From positions 7,823,384 through 7,887,383 of the forward strand of contig NW_024040485.1 of the NCBI RefSeq assembly GCF_014851395.1: a stretch of 64,000 nucleotides of DNA. Direction: 5' to 3'. The translations under genes and the position numbers were made by a program. Source of the stretch: Micropterus salmoides. Taxonomy: Eukaryota; Chordata; Actinopteri; Centrarchiformes; Centrarchidae. Positions 9,801 through 22,245 of this stretch are shown here, piece after piece; the stretch's first letter is position 1; each line of letters opens with the position of its first letter. The notes under the pieces were generated by a model. The model saw nothing but the letters and a program-made list of their open reading frames with translations. It was not told the origin of the DNA and made no database searches.

Positions 9801-12800
9801 TTTTTCACCATGGTTTCAGGTTCTTAAATTATATATGAAAAACAGTAATCCAGTGAAGGCTAATAGAGCGAATCGATTTTTAGGCTTGCAGCAAGAACTT
9901 TCCGTCTTATTTTGCAGACAAATCTTCAGTTTAACAACAACAAATACTACCTGATCCAGCTGTTGGAGGACGACACCTCCAAGGTTTACAGTGTGTGGTT
10001 AAGATGGGGCAGAGGTGAGTTCATGTTTGTATTTATTTACGCAGACAAATAACAGGTCTACAGATCTTTGGAAGATCTTTTCTAAAATGTAAACCAGCTG
10101 ACTACATTTTTTTGGGTGGTTTCTTCACTGTTTTGTTTTTTCAGTTGGAAAAGTGGGTCAAAACAGTCTGACAGCCTGTGGAGGAGACTTGCTGAAAGCC
10201 AAAGATTTCTTCAAGAAAAAGTGAAATTGTGCAATTAAAAAAAATATTTCTGGATGTCTAATTGAAGTGAATGTAGTATAATTCTAAAACTTGTTTGTTT
10301 TGCCTCAGGTTCTTTGATAAGACCAAGAATGAGTGGGAACACCGAGCGACTTTTGAGAAAGTAGCAGGGAAATACGACATGGTGTTCATGGACTACAGCA
10401 CGAATGAAAAGGCAAGGAACCATCGACTCACAGTATAAATATCGCTTCAGCATCTTTGTAATTAGGACTTGACACATTTCACTGTTCCAGAAGGAGAACC
10501 AGACCACAGTGGATGCTGTTCCCAAAAAGAGGATCTCCAAGCTGGATGTGAAGATCCAGTCGCTCCTGGAGCTAATCTGTGACCTCAAAGCCATGGAGGA
10601 GTGTGTGCTGGAGATGAAGTTTGACACCCGGAAAGCCCCTCTAGGTCAGTCTGACAGAATCAAAATCACAACAGAAATGTACCACAATTTGACCTGTTAT
10701 ACTCTTTTAATTTCTCCTAACAACATTCCCAGAAAATAAAATTTTATATAGAGCACATAGAGTATTTAAAAATATTTAAGTTGCTATGATGTGATCCAAA
10801 GATGAAATAAAACAAGTTCTCAAGGTCATCATTTTAACTCTAATTGCGCCACCTGACTGTATGAGTAGGTGAAAAACATGTGACCAGTATTTATAATCCT
10901 TTTATTGTTGTACCTCACGTTTCAAATTGTATTTGTATTTCTACTTTCAGGCAAGCTGACCTCAGAGCAGATCCGTGCAGGCTACACGGCGCTGAAGAAA
11001 ATCGAGACATGTTTGAAGAAGAAGGGCAGCAGTCGGGAGCTGCTTGAAGCATGCAACCAGTTCTACACCCGCATCCCTCATGACTTTGGGTAGGGAATAT
11101 GTGCCTGTACACAGTTAGAGAGAGATTTACTAAATGTGTTGGGAAATTAATGTATGTATGAGTTGATCTCTGTCTTGTTGTAACTTAAAGATGTTATTTT
11201 ACAGGTTGAAAACTCCTCCAATCATTCGTACAGAAGATGAGCTGAAGGAAAAGATTGCATTGTTGGAGGTAAAGGGCTCTTTCATTAAATGAGGTCTACA
11301 CTCTGTTTATGTCTTCACTTAAGTCTATGGTCCATACTATATCTATATATTTCTTTCTGTCTTCTTTCTTTTTATCAGGCACTAAGTGACATTCAGATAG
11401 CGGTGAAAATGGTTCAGTCCAGTGAAGACAGTGACGAACATCCTCTGGACAGACAGTACAGCTCCCTCCAGTGCAAACTGGAGCCTCTGGACTCCAGCTG
11501 CCATGAGTACAAGGTTTACAGCGTTTACAGCGTTTTGCTACTTATAACTGTTCAGAGACCACTGATTGACCAAATAGTAAACTGAATGAAACTTGAGCTG
11601 CAATAAAATCCAGAAGATTGATGTGTAACCAGTGTTGTTTCACTGTAAACCTTCCTTGTCTCTGTGTGAAGGTGATAGAAAAGTATCTACAATCCACTCA
11701 CGCCCCTACCCACTGTGACTACACCATGACGGTGCTTGACATCTTCTCAGTGGACAGAGAGGGGGAGAGGAACAACTTCCTCTCACAGTTACACAACAGG
11801 TAATACACACAGGGCTTAGTGTTTGTATAAATTGTGAATCCATCTGTTGGCTTTGATACAGATGTTAAGCTGTATGTGCTGTGCTTCTTTGAAATCTGCA
11901 TTGCTGCAAAGTTTCATATATGCCTGCATAATGTCTGACAGTTATTTAACAGCCCACTGTCTGTCTGTCTTGTCTACCAGGACTCTGTTGTGGCACGGTT
12001 CCCGTCTGTCTAACTGGGTCGGCATCCTCAGTCAAGGGCTCCGAGTGGCCCCACCAGAAGCTCCTGTCACCGGTTACATGGTAGGATGGACAGAAAAATA
12101 CATCAATATACTGTTTTTCATTTGATTCGTACAATCCATAAATAAAATAAATACGGACAATATTTCATTTGATTATCTTTTCATGTGACAACACTGAAGA
12201 AATGACACTTAGACTGTACAGCTTGTATAACGGTGTAAATTTGCTGTCCCCTCAAAATAACTCATCACACAGCCATTAATGTCTATACTGCTGACAACAA
12301 ATGTGAGAACACCCTAAAGTGAAAATGTCCAAATTGGGCCCAAAGTGTCAATATTTTGTGTGGCCACCATTTTTTTTCCAGCACTGCGTGAACCCTTTTG
12401 GGCATGGAGGTCACCAGAGCTTCACAGGTCGCCACTGGAGTCCTCTTACACCTGAGTAACACTAACGAGTCACATGACACCAGGGAGGGAAAATGGCTAA
12501 TTGCGCCCAATTTGGACATTTTCATACTCACTTCATTACATCATTACAGCTCTGGTGAATAAGATTCTCGTATCTGTTTAAACCCACGTTCTTGACCAGT
12601 TAATCACCTTGACAAACCAATGCCTTTCTGAGCTAAGAACATTTAAAACCATACCGCTATACAAATTAACATATAAATGTTGAAAATGTTTGAATTGTAG
12701 TGCTGAAGATCTGTTTATTATATGTGAGAAAGGAACTGTTTGATAGACAGATAGATAATACTCAACAAGATGTATGTTGCATGATTGACACGGCATCTAA

Positions 12801-15618
12801 GAAGCACCCAAAGCTTATTTTACAATTGAAACCTCTACATTTTTCAATAGGTGATGATTATGCTTAAAATCTTTGAATGAAATTATCCATACACTATAGG
12901 TACTTTTTCAATACGGCAATCTATTTTTTTATTCCAGTAATAATAACTTCTCTTTCATCTAGTTTGGAAAAGGCCTCTACTTTGCTGACATGTCGTCAAA
13001 GAGTGCGAACTACTGCTTTGCTAATCAGCACAACCAAGTTGGACTGCTGCTACTGAGTGAGGTGAGTTGATTAGTTACTATTTCAGATTATCAAGTCAAG
13101 GTCTCCTCACTATACCAAAATGTACCAGCGTACTTCATTCTTTATTTTCCTAACTCCACATGAAATAACAGCGTCTTCTTTTAAATGCAGACTAAAAACG
13201 CATCTTTTTTACAGGTACAATTTGCTTTTTAGAATAAGTATTATCATTATAATTCCCTTTTTAATAATATTTAAATTTTTAATTCAATTTTATCAAATTC
13301 AATTTAGTATATTTAAAGTTTCTGGATTTCTGGTTTCTAGAACAAAAACAACTTTAAGCCATTTTTTATAATATTTATTACTGTGACTGTCTGTTGTGAT
13401 TTTTTTAGACACTGATAATGTGTTTTCTCTTGATTGTGTCTCACTAGGAGTGTGCGAACATGCATTGTTTACAATAATATCTTAATTGTTGTTTTAACGA
13501 TGTGTAAGCAGGCTTACGAGTTGGCTGTATCACTCACTTTTCAAAAAACACCTTGTCTGTGCATATACTGCGTCATGAATGCGGTACATGTGTGGTAGAG
13601 TTAAACAAACCAAAAAATTCATGCCTAAAGTTAAAAATGAGTGAACAAACAGCGGCAGAATATAAAACACTGACACCATCAGAATTTGCATCATTAGATT
13701 GAATTAGACTAGGTGTGGATCAACCTCACTGACATGGAGGTGGTTCAGCTTTGAAAAGACGGATGTTCCTCAAAAGACTTCAGTCTGCAAACTGTGTCAA
13801 AAATCGGTTGCTGTTAAAGACCAACAACTAATAATCGCACAGAAACTCAAGAATATGAAAAGCTTCGAGTTGAGCAGCCCTGATCCAGCCAAGGTACCAG
13901 CACAAAAACAAACTCTGGTCTAATTATCATTATTGACAAACCAGAAAATATTGAGATATCATTTTATCAGTATCGCACACCCCTACTCACACCTGCTTTT
14001 TGTTACCTGTATTTCTACTAATACTAAGCTGCTGTCATGCAGCACTGTTTTAATGCCCACCCTTTGTGTCTGTGTGTATTTTGCAGGTCGCTCTGGGAGA
14101 CTGTAACGAGCTGCTGGATGCCGACTACGAAGCCAGCAATCTGCCTGCTGGAAAACACAGCACAAAGGGCCTGGGACAGACTGGACCTGACCCCAAAAAC
14201 TCAGTCACTCTGTTAGTCTGTCTCATTACACTGATATATTTCATACAGGCCAAACATCGATTTAATTGTGCTCACTGTTACACAACAAAAATCATTACAT
14301 TATCTGAGAGCTTGATTAATCACAAAAGCTAAGAAAGATTTGTGTTGATGAGCACAGATGAGAATAAAACATCATAATTACAAATATTACAAGAGGTAAC
14401 CCCTAAAGAGTCTCTATTGGCTTTGAAGACTACTTTCTTTAACTGCTACTTTGAGATTTATAGTTATCTGACAAAACATATTTTTGAAATAACCATAATC
14501 ACCGGCGTTTTCTGATGTGTCCTGCTCAGCTAACTGTAAAATAATATCAAATTTCATATATGTTTATGTTTATAAAGGGGAAATGTCAGATAGGTTTATG
14601 GGCAATGATTAGTCGATTGAACCACAATTAACGGGCAACCATTTTGATAATTGATTAAGTCATTTTGGAGCAAAAACATTGTATGGTTCTAGGGTTCTCA
14701 AATGTGAGAATTTGCTGCTTTTCTCCGTCTTATAGTAAACTAAATATATTTGGACTTTGGATATTTGATGAGGTTGCCTTGTGCTGTACGATGTTGTGAT
14801 GGATTGTTCACTGTTATGTGATATTTTATAGACGATTAATTGAGAAAATATTTGGAAGATTAATTGATAATGAAAATAATCATTAGTTGCATTGATAATT
14901 GATAGAATTGATAGACGGGAATATTTTATCAATTAATCCTTTTTTGAGTAAATTTTTAAGCAAATATGCCAAAATTCTTCTGGTTCCAGCTTCTCCACTA
15001 TGAATATTTGCTGGTCTCATGTCTTCTATGATAATAAACTGAATATCTTTGGGTTACGGACTGATGGTCACAGAAAACGGGATCTTTGAAGACAACATCT
15101 TAGATACAGGGATAGGCTTTTTTTTTAAAGCATTTTCTAAACACAACGACTAATCAATTAATATTGTAATATAGTGAAAATAAGTGTTAGATTAATCAAT
15201 AACAAAGAAATAATCATTAGTTGCATGCCTATCTATGAATATATTTCACATTACAGCCAACCAATTTCCAAAGAATCATAATAATTGTTTAGATTTCCCA
15301 CCTTCCTGTCTCTGGAAGTTTTCATATTGTGCAACCTTTCAGTGTTACGGACTGAAACTAGTGACTCTGAAATGTAGGAAATCAATCTAAAAACTGTTCT
15401 TAGAAATAGTCCACCAGCATGACCCTTAAATAAATGCATCTTTTCATGTCTTTCTCAGGGACGGTGTGACCGTGCCAATGGGGCCGGGGGTGAAGACTGG
15501 GGTGGGTAAACACAACGCTTACTCCCTCCTGTACAATGAGTTCATTGTTTACAACCCTGCCCAGACTCGCATGAGGTACCTGCTGCGGGTCAAATTCAAC
15601 TACTCTTCATTGTGGTGA
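6803..15618 (+). CDS. parp2: PARP2, poly(ADP-ribose) polymerase 2, with an N-terminal WWE domain
   Basis: Nuclear enzyme that senses DNA strand breaks and transfers ADP-ribose from NAD+ to proteins. Exons: 6803-6875, 7924-8133, 8509-8679, 8923-8993, 9511-9561, 9918-10014, 10145-10220, 10309-10411, 10491-10644, 10951-11089, 11205-11268, 11379-11513, 11672-11799, 11981-12080, 12963-13061, 14087-14211, 15459-15618. Frame is kept throughout; 651 aa (human 583). Order: basic start MRRARSSRNK; WWE domain (about 25-94); lysine-rich linker with KRRKGQSKK; WGR domain (about 165-285, WLRWGRVG); helical regulatory domain (about 290-430); catalytic domain with the H-Y-E triad at H496 (LLWHGS), Y530 (GLYFADM) and E626 (YNEFIVYN). 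The C-terminus SSLW keeps the Leu-Trp end of PARP2. The extra length is almost all WWE. The intron at 10412 probably uses a GC donor. Confidence 0.96.
7490..7830 (+). mobile_element. LINE (L2/Rex-like) ORF2 3' end in PARP2 intron 1
   Basis: Bases about 7480-7610 translate in one frame to a stretch with APYLWNDLPQYYREA and FKSRLKTYLFSC before a stop. This is the typical C-terminus of CR1/L2/Rex-type reverse transcriptase ORFs. A 3' tail containing TGTGATTTTATACTGTAAATAAAG follows. It is a truncated, dead copy on the same strand as PARP2. Confidence 0.8.
7924..8133 (+). other. parp2: PARP2 exon 2, encoding a WWE domain (phase 1-1 exon)
   Basis: A 210 base exon between AG (7922-7923) and GTGCCT. 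It begins and ends in phase 1 and reads open in the PARP2 frame from exon 1 into exon 3. The translation has the WWE signature: opening WQWEGDEGQWEPYSP, central AYEVDLKKM, then MVQINPVT and a basic KRKIR end, matching the W-x-W, W-x-Y, Y-x-VDL-x-x-M-x-Q-x-N and R-x-IR positions of Deltex/HUWE1-type WWE domains. WWE domains of other proteins (for example RNF146) bind iso-ADP-ribose in poly(ADP-ribose). Fold assignment is strong from the motif; ligand binding is inferred. Confidence 0.88.
9720..9775. repeat. Short fragment of a common fish repeat (CATCCATC..CGCTTATCC)
   Basis: AATCCATCCATCCGTCGTCAATCGCTTATCCTGCG followed by CAGGGTCGCGGGG is the usual beginning of a very common teleost repeat; only about 55 bases remain in PARP2 intron 5. 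Confidence 0.6.
12250..12545. mobile_element. MITE-like element with inverted repeats, PARP2 intron 14
   Basis: Inverted repeats GAAAATGTCCAAATTGGGCC (about 12320-12341) and GCGCCCAATTTGGACATTTTCA (12503-12524) flank about 160 bases that contain no intact transposase. The layout fits a non-autonomous DNA transposon; outer ends and target duplication are not clear. Confidence 0.65.
13115..13215 (+). mobile_element. Short LINE ORF2 tail fragment, PARP2 intron 15
   Basis: In one frame the sequence reads SSFKCRLKTHLFYRY, the same LINE reverse-transcriptase C-terminal signature seen at 7490-7610 and 17290-17830. Only about 100 bases are recognisable. Confidence 0.55.
13444..13986 (+). mobile_element. 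hAT-type DNA transposon remnant with a BED-finger fragment
   Basis: Terminal inverted repeats CTAGGAGTGTGCGA (13444-13457) and TCGCACACCCCTAC (13973-13986) bound a 543 base element in PARP2 intron 15. Around 13725-13825 one frame reads WRWFSFEKTDVPQK then VCKLCQKSVAVKD, the zinc-coordinating part of the BED finger found in hAT transposases and ZBED genes. The catalytic part is missing, so this is an internally deleted non-autonomous copy. A clean 8 bp target duplication was not found. Confidence 0.8.
14595..15235. repeat. Two adjacent copies of dispersed repeat family A
   Basis: PARP2 intron 16 carries the phrases TAGTCGATTGAACC, CTCAAATGTGAGAATTTGCTGC, ATAGTAAACTAAATAT and TTGATAATGAAAATAATCAT, and then a second more diverged run (GGTCTCATGTCTTCTATG, ACTAATCAATTAATATTG, AGTTGCATGCCTATC). 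This is a well-spread teleost repeat, also at 28985, 30005, 45645 and 61850. Confidence 0.7.
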
Positions 15619-16291
15619 GGCTGTGAAAAACGGTGTGCTATGATTTTGGGGGAATTGCTGTCCACAAAGCAGCGATGATACAACACTCACGTCATTCTTT
15701 GTGTACAGTTAGACTATTCAATTCTTTAATATGGGTAGAAGATGAAAATGAATACATGTGAGACAGTATGAAGAAAATAAGCTGAACATTTTGCACTACT
15801 TGTTCTATCATGTATCATGTTTGTGTAAGCTGTATTGTATCACATGTTACGTATTGCAACATTCATTGCATGTGCTGTATGAAACACAAATGGCCTTTTG
15901 GATCGACAGGATTATCTGTGTCTGACTGTAATGACATAACAAAATGATTTGGAAGTTCTTTAGGCAGGTTTGACATGAACCTTTATACTGAATCAAAAAA
16001 CTAGAATGCCTTAAGTTGTTATGGTAATTGTTGGGTTAATGTTTTTATATAGGTAACATGTAATGCACAACAACAAATACAATACAACACATTTTTAATA
16101 TCAATTTTTATTTATGTAAAACTGAGACAAAGACAAGATTCTGTAAAAACATTGAAAGTCATTAATTCATTGTCACTTAGAACAGGATGCAGTTACAGTA
16201 TATAAATTAAAATGATGATAATAATAAAGGAACTTTTTCATTGTGGGTACAGTTTGGAGTGTGTGTCTGTGTGTATTTTGTGTAGTTAGTT
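15619..16291. other. Convergent gap between PARP2 and the lifeguard-family gene
   Basis: About 670 bases hold both 3' UTRs. No coding exon, clear repeat or structural RNA is visible. A minus-strand poly(A) signal lies at 16107; I did not find a canonical AATAAA for PARP2 in the first 600 bases after its stop. Confidence 0.6.
16107..16112 (-). terminator. Poly(A) signal of the lifeguard-family gene
   Basis: Plus-strand TTTATT (minus-strand AATAAA) about 180 bases after the stop codon at 16292-16294. Confidence 0.5.
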
Positions 16292-19200
16292 TCATCTCCT
16301 CCCCAGCAGGTAGAGGAAGATGAGGACTATGTCCAGATAGATCATGAGAGCAGCGTTGATGTATTCCTCTGGATCCAGACGGTAACTCATCGTCCCCATC
16401 ATCATCTGACAGTCGATCATCAGGAACTGAGACAGATAGACGGGAAGGGAGGGAGAGGAGGAGAGGAAGATTTAAGAAAGGGTGAAATGTTACTACCAGA
16501 TAACTTATGGTGAATAATGACATGTTATTTTTTTTGGAAGACATTTTTTACATGTCTCAGTAGGAAAAAGCTCCATCCGTCACATTGTCATGATAAACCT
16601 AGGACAATTTAATCTGCAGGCAGCAATGTCAGTGTCGCTGCTGTGGAACGATGTTAGCGCTTCCCCTCGTGAGTTTTGAGAGGTTGGTGAAAAAGGTAAT
16701 TTGAAGCACTAAATGTACTCAGTCATCGTCTTTACTAAATGTTAACGTGTTTCTCCCATCCTAAATGACAGCAAATCTAATCTAAAACATTACTGGCTAG
16801 CGTAACTATATCCTGTTTTACTGTAGAGAATAATGCTGTTAAATGTTCTGAAATCTACAGCATAACCCAATGTATTTTTATATTTTATTCATTAAATAAT
16901 GTTTCCATCTAAAACAACATGTTAAAGGCTAAAATAACCGTGGATATTAGATTTTACTCTGCATGGAATGATGGAATCATACATGACTCTTTGTTTTGAT
17001 ATTGTCGTTATATATAGTTATATCATTATATATAAAACTGCATTCAGACCAAAATGTGCCCAGTGACATTTAGTGCGGTTAAAAGCAAGGGGGACAGGAA
17101 ATACTGTGGGTTGTAAACATAAGCTGTGGGCCAAACCCATACAACTTACTAATTCCGAATTTAATGTTTCTGTAAATGTTCTCACTAACAATCCCACAAT
17201 GCAATGCTTCACATTTTATAGACACAAGTTACTATTGTTACTATATCCAGCCCTACACCTGCCAGTGTGAGGATGACTGAGTTGAATGATGAATGAGTTG
17301 TTGCGTGCTTTTGTTTTTTCACGATTGGACTATTGTAATGCACTAGTTACTGGTCTACCCAACAAATATGTATTAATAGGCTGCAACTTATACAAAATGC
17401 GTCAAGAATTTTAACTAAAACTGGAATGAGAAAACACATGACTCCAGTTTTAGCTTCTCTGCACTGGCTTCCTGAAGCATTTAGAGTTAATTTTAAAGTT
17501 ATTTTACTTTATTACTTCATTGTTTAGCACCTTCTTATCTATCCGACGTATTATCTGATTAAATTCTAACTCGCTCTCTCAGATCCTCTGGTGCTGGACT
17601 GCTTAATGTATCAAGAATGAAAAGTAAAAAGATTTGGTGAAGCAGCTCCTCTGTTTTATGCATTAATGGTTTGGAACAGACTTCCTTTACAAATAAGAGA
17701 AGCTACCTGTGTAGATAGTTTTAAGAAGTAGCACAAGACCTACTTTTATGCTTTTGCTTTTAACTGATTAAACTCATTTTTATTTATATATGTATTTGAC
17801 GTATAGCCCTGTTTGCTACCCTTTTCCCGTTTAAAGTCATTGTTATATGCTGCTGTTCATGAAAGCACCTGTGGGAGTGCGGAAACTTTAATGTGTCTGA
17901 TATAGAAGCATTTTCTTTTTCTTTGCTGCTGTTCACAAGTCACAAGGTTAAATGTCAAAACAAAACAAAAGTACTGTAAATGAAGTGGAACTGTGTGACG
18001 ACACAGTGAACCTCACATACAGCTTCCTTAATCTCACAGAGGAATCCAAAGCGGTGGTGGTGGACAGTTTTAGTCTTCTGAGTCTTCAAATCGAATCGAA
18101 TCCAGTTCCCTCAAAAGAGACCTTTAGAAGGTATTAAAAAGTCTTGAATTTTATTTACAAAAGGTCTTGAATATTTCTTCTTGCCGTAGACAGTAACAAA
18201 AAATTTTTTGTATGTGGCTGCAGTTGGTCAGGAGATGTTACACATCTAGAAACTACAAGTGAAACTAGTGCAAACGTGGAGTTCCAGTCGCCATCAGACC
18301 TGTAGCAATCACTACTGCGAGCTAGGCCACAGTAACTAGGAAACACATTGGCTCATAATGGGCAAGTGTTTTAATTTAAGCATCAATTTTCTGCCACATA
18401 TCTGGGTCAAGGTCACATTAATTGATTCATATATTACTAGCAAGTGTTGTGATATACAGCTGGGAAGTACTGACAAAAATGTGATATAAATATGTAATAA
18501 ATTAATGTACTTAATAATTAATTGTAGGCCTTATTGTCCATACTTCCGTCTTTCTTTGATCAGTATGACTGGGAAAAGGGTATTAAATTGCCTTGTACTT
18601 TGCCGAATACTTTTGGAAGGGGCTGTTTTTTCATGTTGTGGTCTTTGTTAAGGGAAATCGTACAAATTAATTTGCGACGCAGTTCTAACAGTTTGTGTTT
18701 GGCCTTTTCCTCTTTCAGTGTAACAGTGCCCCTGCACACAAAGCCAGCTCTATTAAGAAATGTTTTTTAAAGTTTGGTGTGGAAGAACTTGGCCCGCACA
18801 GAGCCCTGACCTCAACCGTATCGAACACCTTCGGGATGAAAGCCTTCCCAGAAGAGTGGAAACTGTTGCAGCTGCAAAGGGGAGGGAGGGAGGCAACTCC
18901 ATATTAATGCCTCTGGATTTAGAATGGGATGCCATGAAAGTAACGTGTAGGTGTCTCAATACTTTTGTCCATATAGTGTATGTGTATCTGATATGGTTTT
19001 GTTCTCTCTATGCAGCAACAGGGCACAGGGAAGTGCTGTTTAAGTATTATTTATACACCTCTTTAGATAGTAGTATTATTATCATGGTATATATTGTTCT
19101 TTTTCCCCTACCAGTGAATACAGCAGGGCACCCAGACATCCATAGGCGATTTGGGAGATGTAGGAGTAGTAGAAGGTACAGAAGAACCCAAACATCAAGA

Positions 19201-22200
19201 TGTCCACGGCCAGAATCAGCAAAATACCATAGCAAATAGTGAAATCATAACGAGTCTGCAAAAGACACATTAGACATTAGTACATTCAGTACTTAATTTA
19301 ATATGATTTAATTAAATACAGCTGTTTTCAAGTACAATTTAATTATTTGTCAATATATGTTCTTTACAATAAAAGAAAACAAATATCCCAGACAATAGAT
19401 GACATATATTGACCAATACACATAAAAGTGCATATGTAAAATTGTGTATTTAAATGTATTTAAATGCATGTTAAATTTGTTTATATATTTAACGATTGCA
19501 CAGCCTACCTCCACACCCTGGGCAAACATACACATTAGTATTTGAATATTTTTTATTTTAATTCATTATTATTATTCATTATAATAAAAGAATATGTATA
19601 TTATATATATTCTTATCCTATTATTCTTTAGTGCATACCAGCCTTATAGCACAGTTTGCCACCTTTCATTTTACTGCACAAAATGAGCATGTGAGAAATA
19701 AAACCTTGTTTTATAAAGTAAAATCTTGTTATAACGAAGTAGAATGTAATTTCGAGCGTTGAGTTGAAGATTGGATTCCTAACCCTGTATCTAATATTGG
19801 ATTTGTATTTAACTACTTAAATTCAACCCCTTTTTTAATAAGTCCTTGAGTATAAAGTGATATACTGAACCTGCTTTCTTGTTTAGTCCAAAAAATATCT
19901 TTTGCTTGTACAATGGATTCAGCTGAGTAAGAACAGCTGTAATAGAGAACACATTTAGATAGCTACAGATCATATAAATATCCAATTAATCTTATATATT
20001 TTCTTCGATAATTGTTATAGTCCTTATAATGTATGAAATATTTCAATAGTAAAAGATCAATCTGTTCAAAATAATTGCTGATTAAATTTCTGTTAAGCAA
20101 CCTATCAATTAATTGACCAATCGTTTCAGGTCTACATTCACATTCTGCCTCCTCTGATACCATTTTGGTGTCTCACCTGTGCAGAGTATGCAATGATTGC
20201 GACAGAAATGGCCAGCGTTGATCCCATAGTGATGACCACAGCAGTGGTGTTGTGGAAGGAGGCAATGGTTCCCACCACGTATGACAAGCTCAGGGTGATC
20301 ACGACCTGTGGGCACAAAATTCACTGTATTAAACATTTCCAATATCACCTGAGACAGCTTTTTCCCCCCATAGTTTGCTTGTTTGATAGTTTAACTACTT
20401 CAGAGAATCTCTTGTTATGTCTTCAGATAGCTACAGTCCTTTATAGATCTTGTTGAAAAAAAAAGAAGTTAAGTGTAGACATTTTTTTTTTACCAGAAAC
20501 CCTGGTGGGCGAGTATTTAGTGTGTGTATTTAACGATCACAACACAGGAAGAGCCTGTCCTAATTTAACAGACCAACAAAACCTCAACAGCTCACAGTGA
20601 ATCTGTGAGCATGTGAACTCAACTTTCATTTGGTAGTCGGTGAAAACAGACTTACTGGTAATGTACCAGTTTCTCAGAGCCCATTTAAATATTACACTTT
20701 TCTGTCCGGGATGTGACTGTGTGACCTCAGTGCTTCATATCCAATATATATTTCCTTTCCTACAAAGCTATGATTCTTTTATCATATTGTCAGGGTTAAA
20801 TGTCCTTTTGGTCTATTATTGAAATGTTTAGCTGTATATTTTTATTATAAGCACCTCTGACAGTATCTAAATTGTGCAAAATTAATATCCCCATTTGTTA
20901 TTTGGGATTTTATGCTCCTATATATATATGTAACCCACCAGTCCCACAATGTTCCAGGGGTGACGCCGACTGAAGGACTGGCAGCAGGTGAGGGCGATGG
21001 CGACAACGGCGAAGATGATGAAGGAGCTGATGTAGGCCCACAGGTTGTCCTGCACCGCCTCTTTGACCACGCTGGAGAAGGTGAACACACACACCACACT
21101 GAAGGTGAACAGCAGCTGGAGAGTCAGGATGCTGAACACCTGCACAGGGAAACATTATTATTATAATTTATAAAAAAAAGGGATCACTCCATTCTGCACA
21201 ATAAAAGCATGTGGCCACACTGGACAACCAACTTATACTATCTTATAGGTGTATATAAATGTTTTCGAGAAAAACAGTTTTGATGTTGACACTCATGATC
21301 TTTGACTGTTGTGATTTATCTTGTCCAAGCATTCAGATTGGCACATGGAAAGATTACTGAGTTAACTCAGTTAATTTGGAAAAGATTTAAATAATTACTT
21401 AATAGAGAAAAAAAATCATATATATATATATATATATATTAATTAATTAATTAATTAATTGTGTTACCATTGCGAGACACTTGGCATGTACAGTCTCATT
21501 GTTGTCTTTCAAACAGCCATGATGCATTCTGTTACGATAAAACAAGACACTGAACCTCCACCTGCTTGATCAATTGATGGTTTTTAAATCAAGGTGAGTT
21601 TATGCTTTTCATTTCTTAGTCCTGACCCCCGAAAACAAAGCAATGTCTATTTTCGACTTCTTTTCACAAGTTGTATATGCCCACGAGAGATTGTTCCTTC
21701 TCAGACTCATTTATTTTAATCATTTTTAGAGGCCTGAGGAGGTAAACGTGTGATCCCTGAAATTTCTCTTACGACTCTTTAAGAGGGCCCTGACACCGGG
21801 TTGGGAAATTCTGTTGAAGGATAATACGCCCATGGCAAAATATGAACACACCAAATACTGTTTACACCTTAAATCAAACATATTTCACAAAGATTACTTG
21901 TCATCAGTCCCAATAAATACAGATATTCCTGAAGTCAACTGCCAAAAGCTCAAGAGTTGTACAAACCTTTCTAACAAACCCTCTTCTCACTGTCTTGTCA
22001 TCAAAAGAAGATGATGCTATAGGTGTGTCTGATGGGGCCTCCGGGCTTATGTCGCGGAAAGACTCATAGGTAGTGGTAGGCTGATAGACAGGGGTTGTGT
22101 CGACTTTGGGTGGAGGGTACTCTGCTGGGGCTCCAGAGTAAGGTGGAGGTTGCTGCTCTTGGTATGACGGCGGTGGTGCGGACACATCATTACCAGGAGC

Positions 22201-22245
22201 GTCCTGTGTCTCTTCAGATTTGATGTGGTCCACTGAGTCTGACAT
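16292..22245 (-). CDS. Lifeguard / TMBIM family membrane protein (GRINA-like)
   Basis: Predicted seven-pass BAX-inhibitor-1 family protein; relatives sit in Golgi, endosome or ER membranes and dampen cell death and calcium release. Coding exons in transcript order: 21967-22245, 20939-21139, 20177-20305, 19112-19255, 16292-16426, all in phase 0, giving 295 aa. The first 90 residues are a proline- and tyrosine-rich cytosolic tail (SAPPPSYQEQQPPPYSG). Then come FDDKTVRRGFVRKVFSIL and hydrophobic helices, RRHPWNIVGL, QTRYDFTICYG, LDPEEYINAALMIYLDIV and a short end LLGRR. RRHPWN and QTRYDFT resemble GRINA (LFG1) more than TMBIM1 or FAIM2, but I cannot fix the orthologue. The usual DTQLLLG in helix 6 is DCQMMMG here; the acidic residue is kept. 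The last intron (2.7 kb) is full of transposon remnants. Confidence 0.9.
17290..17830 (+). mobile_element. LINE (L2/Rex-like) reverse-transcriptase C-terminal remnant
   Basis: The interrupted translation shows FDYCNALVTGLPNKY, a broken LxSLHWLP-like block (CTTCTCTGCACTGGCTTCCT), then VWNRLPLQIREATCVDSFKK. This is the order found at the 3' end of CR1/L2/Rex-type LINE ORF2. It carries many stops and frameshifts and lies antisense in the last intron of the lifeguard-family gene. Confidence 0.85.
18690..18985 (+). mobile_element. Tc1-like transposon, 3' end with transposase fragment
   Basis: In shifting frames the sequence reads SAPAHKASSIKKCFLKFGVEE and then WPAQSPDLNRIEHLRDE, the C-terminal DDE-domain signature of Tc1 transposases. 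It ends in GTGTCTCAATACTTTTGTCCATATAGTGTA (about 18951-18980), a classic fish Tc1 terminus. The 5' terminus is not visible; the copy is truncated and frameshifted. Confidence 0.85.
21418..21460. repeat. (TA)n / (TTAA)n simple repeat
   Basis: About 20 bases of TA dinucleotide followed by about five TTAA units, within intron 1 of the lifeguard-family gene. Confidence 0.9.
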
